53,455 bases of DNA. Origin: Evernia prunastri (lineage: Eukaryota; Ascomycota; Lecanoromycetes; Lecanorales; Parmeliaceae). The notes under the pieces were generated by a model that searched no databases, had not been told where the DNA came from, and saw nothing but the letters and a program-made list of their open reading frames with translations. How positions within the stretch are numbered: position 1 is the first letter of the stretch; every line of letters starts with the position of its first letter. The translations under genes were made by a program, and so were the position numbers. Below, piece by piece: positions 35,146-45,397 of this stretch. The stretch spans positions 1 to 53,455 of the forward strand of contig NKYR01000194.1 in NCBI GenBank assembly GCA_003184365.1, in the 5' to 3' direction.

Positions 35146-36081
35146 ATAATGACTATATCGAGCATTATGAAAAAAAGAGGATATTAGGCTCGAACGCTAA
35201 TTAATTGAGTAGGTACGTAATAACGCATTTGATTATGACGATCTATCTTATTCATGTTATTGTTGTAGTCGATAAAGTATATCGATAACAGCAGACTTCT
35301 AATTGATTCATCGCCTCAAATAATAACTATCATCTCTTTGAATTATTTACTATTATTGTAAGTCAAAGGTCTCTTTCTATTAATGAGAGCTTGATTTCGA
35401 GAATCGTGATGCGTAGTAATAAACTATACGAAATTTTTATCTTCTCAGATCATCGCATATACATTATTGTGAATCACTGCTGCTGTCTGAAAATTGAATA
35501 AAAAACGTGTAATCTTACGCTTAATCTTATTTCTAAAGATTTAAGATTAGTTCTTCGAGTTAAAATAAGCTGTTTCGTAAGCAACTATATCGAAATAACA
35601 AAGAATATAAAATAGATCTATATTACTGAAGAGATTATCGCAGTAGAGTGTGAAAAAGAGATATCGAGATAGCTGAAGTATTAGAAATAACATCGCACGA
35701 GACGTCTTACTAAGCTCTTAAATTATAACTATAATAAATAAATCTAATGAATTAATAGCTGATAGAACGTCATCGACCGGATTTGCTAATAATTTAGGAT
35801 ATTCTATCTTTAAACTGCTAAATATAAAGCTATATAAATATTCCGCCTCACACAAAGCGAGCACATTATAGCTCACTAAATAGAATTTATCTCGCACTAT
35901 AACTATATACTTACTTCTATTCGTGAAACGCATTATAATTTCATTAATTAATATTGAAGAAGCTTATATAATAATTAACTGAAAATTAGTCCTCAAAATC
36001 GATACAATAAACTTTATCTTCTCAAAGAATTTAATAGTCGAAAGATGAAAACTAGTAGAAGACGAAAGATAAAAAACGACT
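35146..36081. other. AT-rich tract, no recognisable gene
   Basis: Stops in all frames. The minus ORF at 35718-35933 shows no domain. It ends at the Tc1-like insertion. Confidence 0.5.
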
Positions 36082-36083
36082 TA

Positions 36084-37714
36084 CAACAGACTTTTTTTTT
36101 AATTAATCCCCACCCGAGGTTTTGCCGCAAAACGCGTATTTCGCGACTTTCTCACCAAAACCATTCAAATACCTACATTATTATGGGACGTACCAAGGGC
36201 GCAATAGACCTTCCGGAGGCCAAACGAGGGGCCCTGATAGAGCTTAAGAAGGAGAATCATACATCCAATCGTCAGCTTGCAAGGCAGTACCATTGCGATA
36301 AGAAAACAGTGGCAAATGTTCTCAAACGCGCCGGAGACGCGTAAAAGGAGAATATTAACCCATTATCTTCAGAGGCCCACCAACGACGTCCTCAATCAGG
36401 AAGACCTCTAGCAATTAACGAGAGGCAGCAACGACAGCTAGTCAGACATGCCACTAAGAACAAATTCCAACGTCGCAAGCCCTGGGTTAGAATTGCTCGA
36501 GAACTTGGGATTATGGCCTCTAAGTCAGCTATCAACTCTGCGTTTGTTCGGGCTGGATATGGTCGATACCCACCTCGTCACAAGCCTTTGTTGACACCGG
36601 AAATGAAAGAGGAACGTCTTGAGTTCGTAACGGAGTGGGGACCGAAGCTGGAAGGGAAAGAACATATAATTGTGCACACTGATGAGACTTCGGTGCGGGT
36701 TGGCGAATCTCGGGGACAGATTTGGGTGACTAGGCTTCAGGATGAGGCCTACCACAAGGACTGCGTGGATGTACGATATCGTGGATATACGGAGCTTATG
36801 TTTTGGGCTGCGTACACGTCTGAAATGAAGGGCCCGAGCTATATGTTTGGCAAGGAGACAGCGGCGGAGAAAAAGGCTGCTANACTGCGTGGATGTACGA
36901 TACCGTGGATATACGGGGCTTATGTTTTGGGCTGCGTACACGTCTGAAATGAAGGGCCCGAGCTATATGTTTGGCAAGGAGACAGCGGCGGAGAAAAAGG
37001 CTGCTAAAGAAGATCTAGCAGATCGAAATGCTGATATCGATGCTCAACAACAAATCGTACGAGAGCAGTTCCTTGCTGAGCAGGCTAAGAAACCGAAAAG
37101 TCGACGTCTTAAACGGATTCCAAAGGTTGAAGGTGTTCGATATGAGCGGAACAAAAATTCCCGAGGAGGGATTGATTGGTATCGCTATTAAACATACGTG
37201 CTATTGCCCCGATTGATCCCGTTCATTAAGGAAGTTATTAAGAAGTATGGCGAATGCTATCTCGTTCAAGATGGCGCTCCGTCTCATAATGCGTGGCAAC
37301 AGAATGAGCTTTTGGAGATTGAGGGGCTAACTGTTCTTCCTTGGCCTGGCAACTCTCCGGATCTAAATCAGATTGAGCCCTGTTGGTACCATTTAAAGTA
37401 GTACATCTCGAAGCAACCGTATCCTCCAACTACGAAAGAGCCTACGATTAAGGCCTGGGACGTTGCGTGGCGCAATTTGGAGCAGGAAAGAATAGGGAAG
37501 TGGTGTGGGAAGATGAGGGCACGAATGGAGCGTGTGATTTTGGCTAAAGGAGATAATAAATTTCATGGCTAGCCATCTTATAAAGCATCATTTATTTGAT
37601 AATTTAGATCATTCTAACGTTATTTAGATGTGTGGTTGTTGCGAAATAAAAATAATTAATATGGGTAGGATTTTGATTTTCTGGCCGGGGATTAATTTAA
37701 AAAAAAGTCTGTTG
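36084..37714 (+). mobile_element. Tc1/mariner-type DNA transposon with TA target duplication
   Basis: Terminal inverted repeats start CAACAGACTTTTTTTT at 36084 and end AAAAAAAAGTCTGTTG at 37714, followed inward by matching ATTAATCCCC. TA flanks both ends (36082-36083, 37715-37716), the standard Tc1/mariner duplication. A single long transposase ORF lies inside. The listed length includes a false 124-bp duplication at an N (36883), so the true element is about 1.5 kb. Confidence 0.88.
36183..37572 (+). pseudogene. Tc1-like transposase with three nonsense codons
   Basis: The N-terminus (MGRTKGAIDLPEAKRGAL...) has a helix-turn-helix with LARQYHCDKKTV, then a second HTH. Catalytic motifs are present: HTDETSVRVG (first Asp), LVQDGAPSHNAW (second Asp) and SPDLNQIEPCWYHL (Glu). 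After removing the duplicated 124 bp at the N, one frame runs from the ATG to TAG 37570-37572, about 421 codons. Only three in-frame stops break it: TAA 36342, TAA 37189 and TAG 37399, each consistent with CAA/CAG to TAA/TAG. Confidence 0.88.
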
Positions 37715-37716
37715 TA

Positions 37717-38754
37717 ATTTGAGCGAACCGATTATAATCACGAAATCTCATAATGCAGTGCTTTGATTATTCGTCTCTTTTGAATCAATACTTTTCAAGA
37801 CGTATAAGTCTGACAATAAATATATAGATAATCTAATCGAATCAAATCATAAGCTCTGATGCATTGATGTCTTGTCAAGACCGACGCGTTATATATTCTT
37901 TCTTAGATAATTTAGCATTTTTTATTATAGCATATGCATTGATATTAGTAATTATAATTTCGAATATCTCTCGTATAAAAAAGATGTGAAAGAATAGCAA
38001 AGATAGATCCCATCGATTCTATATAAGAATATGTAAATTCATATTTTCAGCAGCACAGTCGTCGTCTTTTGACTCGTAATAATATCGATTGATATATTTA
38101 TTAAAAGGATTAATGCGGGGATTAGTTGCAAAGTCATTTGATAGATGTTACTATCTTTTGTAAGCTTCGCCGCGAAGAGGCTGAAAATTCTCGGATAATT
38201 AAAGAAGTTCACGTAGAACGGAAGATGCAATAGATTTTAACTATTTCATATCGATTTTTTCGATAACTTCTTCTTTCATACCTCCTGATTCCGTCTTCGA
38301 TATCACTATATAGTTCTTCTCTTCGTCTAAAAAGAGATTTTCTACGTCTGATATTACGTCTGAATCTAACGATGAGATTTGAAGTGAAGATACAATTTGT
38401 TAGAACAGAGGTTGTTGCTGAAGCTATTTAATCATCGTATTATAATAATCTAACGATGAAAAGAAATCGGCGTATGCTTCTCATAACTCTGAAGATCTTT
38501 CAGAAGATCTTTTTGATATTTGTGAAGCTAATAAAGTTATTTAGCTATCTCTGCACTTCTATCTGCTTTTATAACGAAATAGATCTGCTAAACTATATTA
38601 GAAACTTATCTAAAGATCGATTTCTCAGCAGGATTTATCTCGTGACTGATGAGAATAGCAATAATATAACAATGACAGAGTTTTAATAGAGTGATAGAAG
38701 TGATATTTGATTGATGCATTCAAAGAATAATAGAGCTGCTTGACTACTAATATC
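37717..38754. other. AT-rich tract, no recognisable gene
   Basis: RIP-like composition continues from before the Tc1 insertion. Small ORFs at 38039-38230 and 38456-38686 have no domain and biased codons. Confidence 0.5.
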
Positions 38755-39112
38755 CATATACGACTAGAATAGCGCCAGACCCCCTTACTAGCGTTGTCCA
38801 ATGGGGTTAACTTCCGCGCACCGTCGCGGGAACTATTGCTCCTAAAATTCGGTACCGATTAAGGGATCGCTAAGCTCTGAGCTGATGCGTGAAGGAGCTT
38901 CCATCTTAACTACCCAGCGAATAGGGGCAAATTACTCATTCATACCCCGAAAGGTTGAATCCTTACAAATTTATACCCCTTAAGGGTATGAACCGAAAAA
39001 AATAGACACTGCTGGGGTATGAAGTTGTAAAAGATGTACCTTTTAGGGATACTATTCCTTATTCTTCGAGGGGCACCAAAGGAGGGGGGGAGAAAAACAA
39101 AACTTTTTTATA
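38755..39112. other. GC-normal segment beside the piggyBac element
   Basis: No ORF. It carries TTCATACCCC near 38938 and the inverted form GGGGTATGAA near 39015, with a near-palindrome ATACCCCTTAAGGGTAT between. These could be transposon end repeats, but no partner end was identified. Confidence 0.35.
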
Positions 39113-39169
39113 CCCCATCGTCTGGCGCCTTGGGTGCACAAATGCTTGGCATTCCCCACCAAAAATCTA

Positions 39170-40080
39170 TGTATATGGAATAGCAGCTATATGCTCATTC
39201 CAACACGCAATATGATTACATATATGAATATTGCATAGTTTACAGCCATGATAACTCCTTGGAGCTCGCTGTCGCCGTTTTCTTTTGTCCAAATCTCGTG
39301 GTCTGACGGTTTTTTTCACAATTCCAACAATTGCTTTCTGGGCTGAGTCTTCAATGACTCTACCACCTTTCTCCCAGCATATAAGCATGGAACGCATGTT
39401 TTTATATTGCCCTCCATACGTTCTAGTAGGCCATGATCACGGCTAGCTGCTGGATGTACTCGTACTGACAGAGACTCCTTGACATTAGGACATCTTCCAG
39501 TAAGCCGCTCAGAATGCTCGAACAATTGATATGCAAGTCTCACACGGAATTCTCGCTAACTGTAACGACTTCCAGGAGTACAACGATGTATCTTATATGC
39601 ATTGACTATGGCGGTATTCAAGAGAAAATGCCATAGAGGCTTTCAACTTTTGTAATGTACTCGTTGTGTGATGTAATAACATCGCAATTGATCAGCATTA
39701 TCTACCCCATTCATATAATGATTATACATATCAATGAACTCGGGGATAGACAGCTCTTTTCGGGCCTGTTCTCCAAACATAGCACGAGAAGTACGTGCAT
39801 TTGTAACTTGTTTTGCTGGACGACGGCGGAGACGTTTAATTGTTTTCCTACCATTCGAGACAGTGGTCATAAACAACACCACATTTTGGTCTTTTCAGCA
39901 AAATTCCAAGACCTTTTCATTCTCTGACAGGCTTTCATAGAGCTTACCCCAGTCTAAAGCTGCATTTCACTTGGTTCTGAGCTCCGAAAGTCTTGCATCT
40001 AGTCCTCGATTGAGTTTTTTATGCTCTCGTTGTGCCTTGATATCTTCTTTGACTTTCAAATCCTCTCGTCTAGTTGTCGT
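39170..40080 (-). pseudogene. piggyBac transposase C-terminal half with zinc-binding tail
   Basis: Reads down from 40080: remnants of the DDE core, then VSNGRKTIKRLRRRPAK and the signature IPEFIDMYNHYMNGVDNADQL. The C-terminal Cys/His region (CKLCNIHICNHIACWNEH) is at about 39180-39245. A frameshift near 39370 splits the last part and stop codons occur upstream. The family A LTR abuts at 40081, within the coding region. Confidence 0.8.
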
Positions 40081-40776
40081 TGTTACGGACGTACCCTAGG
40101 TGTCAGGCACATAGGGAGTGTTTATGGCTATGTGTCTAGCACATAGAGTGTTTATTGGTTATTGACACATTCCCATTGACACATAGGCTAGCGGGGATTC
40201 TTCCTAGTATTTAAGCGCTCTTCTTCTGTACATATTTCCTCCTTATCTAGTTGTCTTATTCAATTTACCCCCATTAGACTTGACTCTGGGCACGGTTCTG
40301 ACACTACAACTAGATCATCCACCCTTCCGTTCGTACTGGCAAGCGAACAGTAAAATAAAATTGTCAAACGGGACCGTTGTGAAGCTGTTTCGATAGCAGA
40401 TCATTGGACACTCGGGTGTGGCCTACCTACAGGCAAAACGAACCATTCGTGGCTAGGACTTGTTGACCACAAGGAAAACCCCTTACGAGGAGGTCTCGCT
40501 GCATACGTGCAAGCACCCCAGCATTCGTGCAAACCAATCCCCCCCAACAAACAAACTTTCAGAGCTAACTTCCTCTCAACATGGCAAATTTGAGCGCGGT
40601 AAACGAGGCTACTCCACTTGATATGACAGAACTGCAAGAGTCTCTCAAGGAAATTCAACAAGGAGCCAGCAGCCTCTTAAAACAAACGAAAGATCGAAGA
40701 CTTTCAGTGATCCCAAAGGACGGAGAGAACTTCGATACAACCCTGGATCCATGGAATATCAACTCCCCTGAGGACC
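40081..40776 (+). mobile_element. Family A LTR retrotransposon 5' end inside piggyBac
   Basis: LTR 40081-40303, leader to 40580, then a Gag-like ORF at 40581 cut by the N at 40777. It is nearly identical to the reverse complement of 1-547. The insertion interrupts the piggyBac coding region, so it is younger than that element. Confidence 0.75.
40581..40776 (+). CDS. Partial Gag-like ORF of the family A retrotransposon
   Basis: Begins with the ATG at 40581 (MANLSAVNEATPLDMTELQE...) and stays open for 65 codons to the N. The start is a charged, helix-prone N-terminus, with WNINSPED at the break. Its position after LTR and leader suggests Gag; no domain is visible in this fragment. Confidence 0.45.
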
Positions 40777-40777
40777 N

Positions 40778-41072
40778 CTGGGGACAGTGGCTTGGATACA
40801 TGAAAGAACCTGTCTATTTGTTGCCATCTTTTCAGACTAATATGCTTAGAAACCTGCTCATGAACGGGCCCTTTCAGAGGATCAATGTCCAGAAATCAGG
40901 AATGCTTGATTCCACATGAAGGCCCATCCAAATAGACACTCCCAAATAGGCTCGGATCTCTTTGACTGTGGTAGAAAACCAAGTGCGCGTCTCAGGTTTT
41001 TCAGGCCCAGGGTAAAGAAAAGCATACTCATTCGTATGTTGTACAAGGGTTTTCAAAGAATCTTCATCATAG
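40778..41072 (-). pseudogene. piggyBac transposase internal fragment
   Basis: Reads downward from 41072: LVQHTNEYAFLYPGPEKP, then YLGVSIWMGLHVESSIPDFW, ending HVSKPLSP at the N. This overlaps the same part of the copy at 41074-42264, so it is a second copy or a duplicated contig end. Here the Trp codon is intact (TGG); in the other copy it is TGA. Confidence 0.75.
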
Positions 41073-41073
41073 N

Positions 41074-42264
41074 TGTTTTCCTACCATTCGAGACAGTGAT
41101 CATGAAAAACACCACATTTTGGTCTTTCCAGCCAAATTCCAAGACCTTCCCATCCTCTGATAGGCTTCCATAGAGCTTACCCCAGTCCAAAGCTGCATTC
41201 CACTTGGTTCTAAGCTCCGAAAGTCTGGAATCTAGCCCTCGATTGGGCTCTTTATGCTCTCGTTGTGCCTTGGTACCTTCTTTAGCCTCTAAATCCTCTC
41301 GTCTAGTTATTGTAATACGCACAGTTCCAGCTGCTCCGAATCCTTCAATATCAAGCTGTGAGAACAATCTAGCTGACGAGAATAGATTATCAAGCCATAC
41401 AATATGGGAATGATCCTTGGCAATACCCTCTTGAGTTAACAAGTCTAGAACTACAGCCTGTGTTCTATTGAATCCCAAGTCGTCTGTCCAGAAATCATCG
41501 AGATCGTAAGGTCCTTCGTCCTTTCTTTGGCCCTTGGAATGATACATCCAGTCTAATACATAGCCCTGATTGGCTAAAACCCAGATCTTGAAGCCTTCCA
41601 GGGTAGGTTTGCTGGGAATATTGACAATCTCTTTGGCACGTCCCATGAACCGTTGAATTGTCTCATCTACAGCTAGATGTATGCCTGTCTTTTAGTACTT
41701 CTTGAAGGCCTGACGAAGCGTGTCACTGAGTGGTTCGAGTTTCTCAAATGTAATCTCTTTCTGGCCTGGAGACAGTGGCTTGGATACATGAAAGAACTTG
41801 TCTATTTGTTGCCATCTTTTCAGACTAATATGCTTAGAAACCTACTCATGAACGGGCCCTTTCAGAGGATCAATGTTCCAGAAATCAGGAATGCTTGATT
41901 CCACATGAAGGCCCATTCAAATAGACACTCCCAAATAGGCTCGGATCTCTTTGACTGTGGTAGAAAACCAAGTGCGCGTCTCAGGTTTTTCAGGCCCAGG
42001 GTAAAGAAAAGCATACTCATTCGTATGTTGTACAAGGGTTCTCAAAGAATCTTCATCATAGAATAAGCTGAAGATTGCATAAGGATCGTCTGGAGCAATG
42101 GTATTTGGTAGCTGACCCTGACCACACGTGTATGGCTTGGTGATTTTTAATGGAGTGTATTTAGGTAGTGGCCATGGCTTAGGAGGACGTCCTTTTGGAG
42201 TCTTTGTGGACTTTGGATCCTTCTTCACATGATCCAGATCATTTAACACCTTATTACGAGGCAT
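41074..42264 (-). pseudogene. piggyBac transposase N-terminal and catalytic region
   Basis: Starts at ATG 42264 (MPRNKVLNDLDHVKKDPK). It runs through EIRAYLGVSI, a TGA in place of Trp (~41918), a TAA in place of Gln (~41695), AVDETIQRFMGR (first catalytic Asp region) and IVWLDNLFSSARLFSQL (second). It stops at SNGRKT by the N at 41073. Apart from the two nonsense codons, both explainable by transition, the frame is intact. Confidence 0.8.
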
Positions 42265-42663
42265 GGTATTGTTTTATGGCTATTTGGCTCATGGTAGGAG
42301 CCTGGTGGACGCGTTATTTCGTTGCCTCCTTCGCGCCGGCGTCCTACCTTAGTCCCAAAGGCTAACAAGTTAGCGCTGGAACTAAGCTCAAAAAAGTCTA
42401 GATCGCTTCGCGGACTTTTGTTGTAGGACGCCTGCTCCAGAAACCCCGTTTTTATCCAAAACGAGCTTCGTGTCAACAAATTTTTGAATCAATCACAGAT
42501 CCATCAATTCTCATCAAAACCACTTAGAAATATATACTACGACGCGTAGAATTATATAGCGAATTCGTTAGTAACAAAATCTAACTCCCTACGGCAATAT
42601 CCCGCGTTGTATACCTTACTAACCTTCGAGGACAGTTGACACCAGACCTATTACGTTCCNAGG

Positions 42664-42860
42664 GTCAGCTACCAAATACCATTGCTCCAGACGATCCTTA
42701 TGCAATCTTCAGCTTATTCTATGATGAAGATTCTTTGAGAACCCTTGTACAACATACGAATGAGTATGCTTTACAAGGGTTCTCAAAGAATCTTCATCAT
42801 AGAATAAGCTGAAGATTGCATAAGGATCGTCTGGAGCAATGGTATTTGGTAGCTGACCCT
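42664..42860. repeat. Palindromic junction: two ~88-bp arms with a ~20-bp spacer
   Basis: Bases 42664-42751 are the reverse complement of about 42773-42860, both from the piggyBac N-terminal region. It lies right after the N at 42660. A chimeric read or contig fold-back is as likely as a real inversion. Confidence 0.75.
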
Positions 42861-43005
42861 GACCACACGTGTATGGCTTGGTGATTTTTAATGGAGTGTA
42901 TTTAGGTAGTGGCCATGGCTTAGGAGGACGTCCTTTTGGAGTCTTTGTGGACTTTGGATCCTTCTTCACATGATCCAGATCATTTGACACCTTATTACGA
43001 GGCAT
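42772..43005 (-). pseudogene. Second piggyBac transposase N-terminus
   Basis: Starts at ATG 43005 with almost the same sequence as 42264 down (MPRNKVSNDLDHVKK, one Ser for Leu). After about 78 codons it runs into an inverted copy of itself (42664-42750). Its upstream flank carries the right terminal inverted repeat. Confidence 0.75.
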
Positions 43006-43119
43006 GGTATTGTTTTATGGCTATTTGGCTCATGGTAGGAGCCTGGTGGACGCGTTATTTTGGTGGTTGCGCGGCTCTAGGGTTAAGCCCCTGATTTGTG
43101 CACCCTGCCAGACGATGGG

Positions 43120-43718
43120 ATAGCCTCATTTTTACTCCAGGTCTAGGAGAACAAGCATGGGGAGTTTCCTTAGCACCGGCGGGAGGGATTGGATACGCCT
43201 CTTCAGGTAGCTAGCCCTGGTATTGAGACGCCGCAACAGCATCTACACGATTTTCGGCTGTTTTGGTGACTGTACGGGTTGATATGTGAAGACTGACTAC
43301 GTGGGTGTAGCAAAAGGAGTGTAGCAGGTAGAGGTCACTATAGGATGTTGGGGTTTGGGGTTCCCCTGGGGTTTGGGAATTCCGGGGGGGGCGCGGGGTG
43401 GGGTGGGAGGTGGGGGGATGAGCGATACGAAGGCGACGAAGTCTTGTGCTGCGGCTGTGGTTGATTCCATAAGTATGGCTATCTATAGCTAGGACCATGA
43501 CTTGAACATAAGATCGTTATACGAACAGACCATAAAGAACAGAAGATTTGCAAGCGGGGGGAGATGAGCTGGATGAGCTGGATATCAACTATCTCGCGAG
43601 TACAACAGTAGACACCGCCAGCCTTCTTATTTCTCAGGTGGCTCATCTGGAAGCGGACAACAAACCTACCAAGTAGCGTTGTCGTCATCCTCGAAGCCGA
43701 ATCTCCTATACTTGGGGT
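43120..43718. other. Intergenic region with a G-rich tract
   Basis: Downstream of the CCHC/F-box-like gene. Contains G-runs at 43349-43419. A GTAAGT at 43782-43787 and an acceptor TTCCAG near 43657 allow an alternative last exon of that gene reaching to about 43479, which I cannot decide. Confidence 0.4.
43349..43419 (+). repeat. G-run cluster, possible G-quadruplex
   Basis: At least eight runs of three or more G in about 70 bases (TTGGGGTTTGGGG, CTGGGGTTTGGG, GGGGGGGCGCGGGGTGGGG and more). Confidence 0.55.
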
Positions 43719-45397
43719 TCAAGTATACAAGGTCCGTCTGTGCGTGGTCAGAAGAATGTACGGAGAACGGCCATGAGGATAACTTACCTCCGTGCTGGCT
43801 GACCTATCTACAGAGCGGATATCTGGTGCGGTTCCATCAAATTCCTGAAATATCCTTTCGTAGTATGCGTTGCTGACGACGGGGCTGTTTGTGGGCTGAT
43901 GTCGGAAGGGGCGGAGGACATGATGCAGGTTGTGTTTGAGCTTCAACTCTTCGAGAGCCATTCCCGACCCGAGATTCGTCTCCATCTGATCCACTGCAAC
44001 GTCGGCGTCTTGGAAGCCCGGGCGTATTCGCAAGGCCTGGAGATAGCTGTATAGTGCAGCGTTCTTCCACCCCACAGCTTCGAATGTTTGGGCCATGTGA
44101 AAATGAGCGCGAGCCTCGTGGCTTCCGCGAAGTCGATTTGTTCTTGATAGCCGATGAAGGACAAGCTTGATAGCCCGTTGCGCTGGGTCTATACTGCCTA
44201 ATCGGACGCAAAGCGAAGCGCAGGAAAAGCCCATATCAGCTCTTGCCTGAAGCAACTCATGCATTTCCTCTTCGTCACTCGTAGCAGATTCTATCAACGG
44301 GATTATTTTGTCCAAACACCAGTCGACAAAGTCTGCCCCTTCTAGTAAAAGATTTCGGGCGGCAAGGCTACGACCATGTTGTAATTCGCGCTCGCTATTG
44401 TATTGAAATGCCCACACGGTGTTCAAGACATGCACCAATTTTGTGTAAGGACTCGTCATCGTATGAACGGTGTTCACGACGGGCCAGGATCGCTCAGTGC
44501 CTAGGATAGTCACGCGTCGAAGCCCGCGAGCCTGGCTTAGAGATGCCAACAGCCGATTTTGACGACTGGTCTTGGCGTGGGGCCTGAAACATAAGACGAG
44601 ATCCACCTCACTAACCCAGAGACTTTGCGTAAGAAGCCTGCAAAAGCGTGCCATTGCCGACATGTGAATAACCAGGTTGACTGTTTCTTCAGTCGAATTT
44701 GAGCCTTCCTCCAGTCTCATATGGACGATCGCAGATCCAGAAAGCCGATCATTCGGATATCGCTTCACAGGCTCGCTGCCGCCTGGGAAGCCTGCAAGAG
44801 ATTCAACTCGATCGTGAACCATGGACTCGACAGCCCATTTCTCTGCTGTGAGGGTGACCCAACCGTTCTCATCGTAGAGAGTCTGTGACGCCTCGTGGTG
44901 GATCTGTCTATTCACGCTCAGGATCTTCGGTTCGAGCTTTCTCCAGTCTGCAAATTGCTGGACCTGAAACTCATCCACGGAGAGAAGCTCTTCGTAAATC
45001 CTATTACGGAGCTCTCGGGGTAGCGTAAGAGAGCCCACGGCCGTTGAAGTAGGGGCGCTGTCCTGTGGAGTGGCAACGATGCCACCGATCGGGCTGGAGT
45101 AAGGTGTAATGGTTAGCAAGAGATCAATGGGTTGGCAGGATGTAAAGAGTGTCAGCTTGAAAGATGACTCCTGGAATTAACATACCGGTCCAACTTCTTG
45201 GGTGACACAAGATTCTCAGGATTCGTACTGCCGGTGACAGTTGCTCGCTCCATTGGAAGCTTGGAGCACTCAGTGACCTTGTGTTCTGAATCTCCGCAAT
45301 ACATGCAGAGACCATTCTCTCGTCTGTATTTCTTCTGCCGCTGCGTCAGAGGGGTGCGCCTCCCTGGGGTACGACCCTCTCTCAGCGAGGAATCCAT
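43719..45397 (-). CDS. CCHC zinc knuckle - F-box-like - TPR protein
   Basis: Exon 1 (45186-45397) starts at an ATG and encodes a basic region and a perfect CX2CX4HX4C zinc knuckle (Cys31, Cys34, His39, Cys44), as in retroelement Gag. A 92-bp intron (45094-45185; GTATGT, branch TTGCTAACC, acceptor CTCCAG) joins it in frame to exon 2 (43719-45093); total 528 residues. Exon 2 opens with the fungal F-box-like/2EXR motif LPRELRNRIYEELL (about 95-108), continues with a region of unknown fold, and has a TPR-like pair near 400-437 (ARAHFHMAQTFEAVGWKNAA). F-box-like proteins usually recruit substrates to ubiquitin ligases; that role is inferred. The intron border is well supported. A GTAAGT near the 3' end (43787) allows an alternative C-terminus. 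Confidence 0.75.

Larger units (their letters stand above)
39113..43119 (-). mobile_element. Composite piggyBac-type transposon region
   Basis: Outer ends carry related inverted repeats: CCATCGTCTGGC plus GGGTGCACAAAT at 39115-39143, and ATTTGTGCACCC plus GCCAGACGATGG at 43094-43118. Between them lie fragments of at least two piggyBac transposase copies on the minus strand, broken by Ns at 40777, 41073 and 42660 and by a family A retroelement. A TTAA target site is not obvious at either end. The fragment order looks scrambled by assembly. Confidence 0.65.
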
